From contig NZ_CP134053.1 of the NCBI RefSeq assembly GCF_031583065.1, positions 5,931,001 through 5,995,000 on the forward strand: a stretch of DNA of 64,000 nucleotides. The letters run 5' to 3'. Source of the DNA: Streptomyces sp. CGMCC 4.7035. Lineage in GTDB: Bacteria; Actinomycetota; Actinomycetes; Streptomycetales; Streptomycetaceae. Below, one piece after another: positions 60,098 through 64,000 of this stretch (its first letter is position 1; the number at the start of each line of letters is the position of its first letter). The translations under genes were made by a program, and so were the position numbers. The notes below the pieces were generated by a model, which saw only the letters and a program-made list of their open reading frames with translations, had not been told where the DNA came from and did not search any database.

Positions 60098-61885
60098 ATG
60101 GCTTCCACCGCCTGCATTCCCCCGGCCCCGGCGCCCGGGGACGCCGCCGGCCTGAGGGGACGGGCGCGCGGCGCGCTGCTCGGCCTCGCCGTCGGGGACG
60201 CGCTGGGCGCGCCCGCCGAGAACATGAAGCCGTCGGAGATCCGGGCGCGCTGGGGCCGCATCACGGGGTACGTCGCCGAGCGGCCGTCCGGCACGGACGA
60301 CACCGAGTACGCGATCTTCTCGGGACTGCTGCTGGCCCGGTACGGCTCGGCGCTGACCGTGGCACATGTGGAGTCGGCCTGGCACCAGTGGATCGCGGAC
60401 CGGGACGAGGGTCCGTTCCGCGGTGCCGGGTTCAGCGAGCGGGGCACGCTGGAGAACCTCCGCCGGGGCCTCGCGGCCCCGATCTCGGCGCAGCACCGGC
60501 ACGCCTGGAGCGACGGTCTCGCCATGCGCGCGGCGCCCTTCGGCGTGTTCGCCGCGGGTCGCCCCGCGGAGGCGGCCCGGCTGGTGGCGATCGACGGCTC
60601 GGTGAGCCACGAAGGAGAAGGCATCTACGGCGGACAGGCGGTCGCGGCCGGGGTCGCGGCGGCGATGGCGGGCGCGGCGACGACCGCCGTGGTGGCCTCG
60701 GCCCTCGCCGTCGTCCCCGACGACTCGTGGACGGCCCGCTCCCTGCGCCGCGCGGTCGCCGCGGCTCACCGGGGCGCACGCGCGGTCCGCTCCGCGGTGG
60801 TGATCGGCGGCTACCCGTGGACGGACCTCGCCCCCGAGGCGGTGGCGCTGGCCTTCGGCGCGTACGCGGCGGCGGACGGCGACTTCACGGAGTCGGTACT
60901 CACCGCGGTCAACATGGGCCGCGACGCCGACACCACGGCGGCGGTCGCGGGCGCCCTGGCAGGCGCGACACACGGGATCTCGGCGATCCCACCCGAGTGG
61001 GCGGCCGCCATCGGCCCGGCACGCGGCAGCTGCCTGCCATCCATGGAGGGTCACCACGTACTGGACGTGGCGGAACTGCTGACGCCTGGCGACGGGGGGA
61101 GGTGGGGAGAGGGGATCGCGGGGGTGTGGGGCGCCGGGATGGGGGCGGGGGACGGCGGTTCTGTACGGCGGGGGGATCCTGTACGGCGGGGTGCCCCCGG
61201 ATGGGAGGGGGATCACGGAAGACAGGGGGATCCCGCGAGGCAGGAGGATCCCGCACGGCAGGAGGATCCCGGAAGGCAGGGAGATTCCGCACGGCGGGAG
61301 GATCACGGAAGACAGGGGGATCCCGCGAGGCGGGAGGATCCCGCACGGCAGGGAGATCCCGAACGGCAGGGAGATCCCGAACGGCAGGGCAATCCCGTAC
61401 GGCAAGACGAACCTGCACACCGCAGCGCCCCCACCGGACGCAGGGACCCGGAAAGCCACGAGGAACCCGCACGGCGCCGAAGTCCCGCACGACAGGACGC
61501 CACGGCGCGCCACGAGGATCCGGCACGACGGGGCGATCCCGCAAGGCAGGGCGATCCCACAAGGCGGGAGGATCCCGCACGGCAAGACGAACCCACACGC
61601 CGCAGCGCCCCCACCAGACGCAGGGACCCGGAAGGCCACGAGGAACCCGCACGGCGCGGAGATCCCGTACAGCAGGGCGTTCCCGTCAGGCGGGAAGATC
61701 CAGCACAGCCGGGCGACCCCGCACACCGCAGCGCCCCCGCGCGACAGGACGCCCCCGCCAGACACGCGGACCCGGCACCAGGCACCAGTGCCGTAGGACG
61801 TGACGCTCGGGCGCAGCCCGATCCGGCGGCGTATGCCGAGGCGGCCTACGTGGAGGCGACGGACGGGGACGAGGTGGAGCCGTGA
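60098..61885 (+). CDS. ADP-ribosylglycohydrolase-family protein with a hexapeptide-repeat tail
   Basis: The ATG (MASTACIPPAP) follows GAGGAGAGG. Residues about 20-335 are an ADP-ribosylglycohydrolase (DraG/ARH) domain: GALLGLAVGDALGAPAENM, the metal motif GTDDTEYAIFSGLLLAR and the second metal motif NMGRDADTTAAVAGALAGA. It should remove ADP-ribose from proteins or other targets using two Mg ions. From about residue 350 a 245-residue tail of hexapeptides such as GDPARQ and EDPARR follows, strongly charged and probably disordered. The frame runs through to a GTGA overlap with the next gene, which supports translation of the tail. Normal family members lack such a tail. Confidence 0.88.
   Translation: MASTACIPPAPAPGDAAGLRGRARGALLGLAVGDALGAPAENMKPSEIRARWGRITGYVAERPSGTDDTEYAIFSGLLLARYGSALTVAHVESAWHQWIADRDEGPFRGAGFSERGTLENLRRGLAAPISAQHRHAWSDGLAMRAAPFGVFAAGRPAEAARLVAIDGSVSHEGEGIYGGQAVAAGVAAAMAGAATTAVVASALAVVPDDSWTARSLRRAVAAAHRGARAVRSAVVIGGYPWTDLAPEAVALAFGAYAAADGDFTESVLTAVNMGRDADTTAAVAGALAGATHGISAIPPEWAAAIGPARGSCLPSMEGHHVLDVAELLTPGDGGRWGEGIAGVWGAGMGAGDGGSVRRGDPVRRGAPGWEGDHGRQGDPARQEDPARQEDPGRQGDSARREDHGRQGDPARREDPARQGDPERQGDPERQGNPVRQDEPAHRSAPTGRRDPESHEEPARRRSPARQDATARHEDPARRGDPARQGDPTRREDPARQDEPTRRSAPTRRRDPEGHEEPARRGDPVQQGVPVRREDPAQPGDPAHRSAPARQDAPARHADPAPGTSAVGRDARAQPDPAAYAEAAYVEATDGDEVEP
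61150..61800 (+). repeat. 18-bp minisatellite coding the charged tail, with a 179-bp-scale internal duplication
   Basis: Many 18-bp units of the form GGGGATCCCGCACGGCAG encode GDPARQ-like hexapeptides. A longer block that encodes QDEP...RSAPT, RRDPE and HEEPARR appears twice (starting near 61,400 and 61,579), showing a higher-order duplication of about 179-180 bp. GGATCC recurs in many units. Confidence 0.9.
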
Positions 61886-63000
61886 GTCCGCGCCGTGTCG
61901 AAGGTCTCCTGCTCGGGCTCGCCGTCGGCGACGCCGCAGGGTGGCCCGCCGCCCGGCACCGGGCCGCCCGTATGCCCGAGTGGACGCGGCGGCTGACCCG
62001 GGAGCTCGACACGTTCGCCGAGCAGAACGCGACCACCACCCTGCCCGTGCCGATCGCGCTCAACCAGTCGCCGGAGCCACTCAGACTCGGACCCTCGGAC
62101 GACGCCGAGTGGGCGGCGTTCGCGGCGGAGGCGGTGCTGCGGGCAGGGGACGGCGGCGCGCTCGGCGACATCGGCCTGCACCGAAGGATGCGCGCGGCCA
62201 TCGACCTCTCCTGGAACGCGATCGCCAGCGAGGTCGCCGCGGCGGCCGACCGCGCCCCCGAGGTCGAGTCGGCGCTGCTGCCCCTGCGCGCCCGCATCTC
62301 CGTACGCGCGGGCCTCGGCAACCTCGCCACCGGGCTGCGCCCGCCGGCCACCGGTCACGACAACCCGCACTACTTCGACGACGCGGCCTGCGTACGGGCC
62401 TGCGTGCTCGCCGTGGCGCACCCGGGGGATCCCCGACTCGCCGCGGAACTGGCCGAGTTCGACGCCCGCTACACCCAGGACGGCGACGGCGTCCACGGCG
62501 CCCGCGCCATGGCCGCGGCCCTCTCCCTCGCCCTGTCCGGGGAGCCGGTCGACGCATGTGTGACGGCCGCGCTGGACCAGCTCCCCGAGTCCACCGAGAT
62601 CGGCCGCAACGCCCGGCACGCGTTGAAGCTGACCCACGACGGCAACGGGGCCTTCTCCGTCGTGCCCCTGCTGGAGCACCAGATCGTCGACCACGTCTAC
62701 AGCTACGGCATCGCGGCCGCGGAGACCGTCCCGGTCGCGCTCGCCCTGGCGGCCGCGGCCCGCGGCCGGATCGCCGAGGCCGTCCCCGCCGCCGCCTGTC
62801 TGTCCCGGGTCGCCGACTCCGCCCCGGCCCTGGCGGGCGCGCTGACGGGAGCGCTCGGCGGCGGCGAGGCGATCCCGCCCGCCTGGCGCGAGTCCTGCCG
62901 CACCCTCTCGGGCTGCGCCCTTCCCCGCCTGACCGGCACGGATCTCGTACACCTCGCCGAACTTCTGGAGGCGACGGAACTGGCCACCCCAGGTAGATGA
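61882..63000 (+). CDS. Second ADP-ribosylglycohydrolase-family protein, divergent
   Basis: A 372-residue protein starting at a GTG that overlaps the previous stop. It keeps the fold opening VEGLLLGLAVGDAAGWPAAR and DDAEWAAFAAEAVL, but the DDT metal motif is changed to DDAE and the C-terminal GxDxDT motif is replaced by CLSRVADSAPALAGALTGAL. A central YFDDAACVRACVLAVAH supplies Asp residues seen in part of the family. It may have altered chemistry or be non-catalytic, acting as a binder of ADP-ribose. Coupled translation with the first gene suggests joint function. Confidence 0.85.
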   Translation: MSPRRVEGLLLGLAVGDAAGWPAARHRAARMPEWTRRLTRELDTFAEQNATTTLPVPIALNQSPEPLRLGPSDDAEWAAFAAEAVLRAGDGGALGDIGLHRRMRAAIDLSWNAIASEVAAAADRAPEVESALLPLRARISVRAGLGNLATGLRPPATGHDNPHYFDDAACVRACVLAVAHPGDPRLAAELAEFDARYTQDGDGVHGARAMAAALSLALSGEPVDACVTAALDQLPESTEIGRNARHALKLTHDGNGAFSVVPLLEHQIVDHVYSYGIAAAETVPVALALAAAARGRIAEAVPAAACLSRVADSAPALAGALTGALGGGEAIPPAWRESCRTLSGCALPRLTGTDLVHLAELLEATELATPGR

Positions 63001-63007
63001 TTCGGAC

Positions 63008-64000
63008 ATGACGCCCAATCTTTGCGAGACGATCCCCCTCGACGAGCGCATCGCCGGCGCCCTGGTCGGCGCGGCGGTCGGCGACGCCCTCGGCGGTCCC
63101 GTCGAGGGTCACTCCCCCGAGCAGATCGTCGAACGGCACGGCGGCCGGGTGTACGGGATCGTCGGCCCCTGGCACGGCGACGCCTGGCGCACGGCCCGCC
63201 CCATCGCGCCTTACCACAAGGGCGACGGCCACGTCACCGACGACACGTTGATGACCCATGCGCTGGTACGGGTGTACGCGACCGTCCGTGACCACCTCGA
63301 CGCGTACGCGATCGCCGAGCACCTGGTCCCGGACCTGATGACGAACCCCCGCTGGATCCCGGAACTGGAGGCGGAGGCGATCCCCCTCCACCGGGTCTTC
63401 CTCGCGGAGAAGTGGCTGGCGGCCCGGCTGCACTACGGTCACGTCGACCCCCGTGAGGCCGGCGTCGGCAACATCGTCAACTGCGGTGCCGCGATGTACA
63501 TGGCGCCGGTCGGCCTGGTCAACGCGGCCAACCCGGCGGGCGCGTACACCGAGGCGCTCGACGTGGCGGGCGCGCACCAGTCGTCGTACGGCAGGGAGGC
63601 GGCGGGCGTTCTCGCGGCTGCGGTCGCCGCGGCCTGCGCACCCGACGCGACCCCCGGCTCGGTCGTGTCCGCCTGCCTCTCCCTGGCAAAGGACGGGACG
63701 CGCGCGGCGATCGAGACGGTCTGCGACGCGGCCTCCCGCTACTCGGACTTCGAGTCGGCCCTGCGACCGCTGCGGGAGGCGGTGGCGCCGTACGACACGG
63801 TGGGCCCCGACTACCGCGCGCCGTCCCTGGGCGCCCGCCGCCCGTCCCGGCTGCACACGATCGAGGAACTCCCCATCGCGCTGGGCATGATGGTCGTGGC
63901 GCGCGGCGACTTCCGCCACGCGGTGCTCGGCTCGGTCAACTACGGCCGGGACTGCGACTCCATCGCGACGATGGCGGGCGCGGTGACCGGTGCGCTCGGC
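63008..64000 (+). CDS. Third ADP-ribosylglycohydrolase-family protein, 3' end outside the window
   Basis: The frame starts MTPNLCETIPLDERIAGALV 8 bases after the previous stop and runs 331 codons to the window edge. It has GALVGAAVGDALGGPVEGHS, the metal motif GHVTDDTLMTHALVRVYA and NYGRDCDSIATMAGAVTGA (second metal motif), so both catalytic Asp clusters are intact. Insertion VVNAANPAG-like NAANPAGAYTEALDVAGAHQ is typical of the larger DraG relatives. It may act on ADP-ribosylated small molecules or proteins. No ribosome site is obvious, consistent with coupling to the preceding gene. Confidence 0.88.
   Translation, partial: MTPNLCETIPLDERIAGALVGAAVGDALGGPVEGHSPEQIVERHGGRVYGIVGPWHGDAWRTARPIAPYHKGDGHVTDDTLMTHALVRVYATVRDHLDAYAIAEHLVPDLMTNPRWIPELEAEAIPLHRVFLAEKWLAARLHYGHVDPREAGVGNIVNCGAAMYMAPVGLVNAANPAGAYTEALDVAGAHQSSYGREAAGVLAAAVAAACAPDATPGSVVSACLSLAKDGTRAAIETVCDAASRYSDFESALRPLREAVAPYDTVGPDYRAPSLGARRPSRLHTIEELPIALGMMVVARGDFRHAVLGSVNYGRDCDSIATMAGAVTGALG

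Noticed and set aside
61191..61796. Alternative frames through the 18-bp repeat tail
   Set aside because: All frames are open through an 18-bp repeat. Only the frame continuing from the ADP-ribosylglycohydrolase domain connects to a start and to the coupled overlap with the next gene.

Overview
The window is chromosomal DNA of a high-GC actinomycete, almost certainly a Streptomyces. Third codon positions are overwhelmingly G or C, GTG and TTG starts are common, and the gene set is the familiar Streptomyces core: polA, a liv-type branched-chain amino acid transporter, an ANTAR response regulator, pyruvate kinase, gltBD, PepN and a VIT-family transporter. No phage, transposase, plasmid or CRISPR locus was seen.

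Layout. 1-10.6 kb: a truncated lytic transglycosylase, a DUF4184 membrane protein, polA flanked on both sides by minisatellites, a YdeP-type molybdopterin oxidoreductase, a hotdog thioesterase and a membrane-anchored protein. 10.7-16.4 kb: a complete livJHMGF operon. 16.5-19.6 kb: a PdtaR-like ANTAR regulator, an unusual short tRNA with a CAA anticodon, a free-standing LAGLIDADG protein and pyruvate kinase. 20-30.5 kb: a Tat-exported 5'-nucleotidase, a two-gene PLP decarboxylase plus N-hydroxylase operon, aminopeptidase N, chorismate mutase, a trypsin-like protease and a zinc metalloprotease. 30.5-33.4 kb: an ankyrin protein and a MarR/MFS efflux pair that share a duplicated operator.

33.5-44 kb is a steroid C/D-ring (HIP) catabolic cluster matching the mycobacterial KstR2 regulon: two SDRs, EchA20, IpdA, IpdB, IpdC, FadA6, KstR2, an IpdF-like SDR and two acyl-CoA dehydrogenases. 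Near-palindromic KstR2-type sites lie in both divergent promoter gaps. 45.7-52.6 kb looks like a cell-surface aminosugar polymer locus: GT2 synthase, UDP-GlcNAc 2-epimerase, DUF2334 deacetylase-like protein, a GH113-like lipoprotein, a small membrane protein and an anchored lectin-fold protein. 52.7-58.7 kb is gltBD. 59-64 kb holds a VIT-family transporter and three consecutive ADP-ribosylglycohydrolase-family genes.

A theme across the window is minisatellite growth at gene ends. A 12-bp array contains the nucleotidase stop codon, a 21-bp array encodes a heptapeptide tail on IpdB, an 18-bp array encodes a hexapeptide tail on the first ADP-ribosylglycohydrolase, 29-30-bp arrays flank polA, and a CT-rich array precedes the epimerase gene. 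The coding or stop-containing arrays have periods divisible by three, so frames stay open.

All family assignments come from reading motifs by eye. No database search was possible, so symbols marked as orthologues in the steroid cluster rest on motifs, lengths and gene order.
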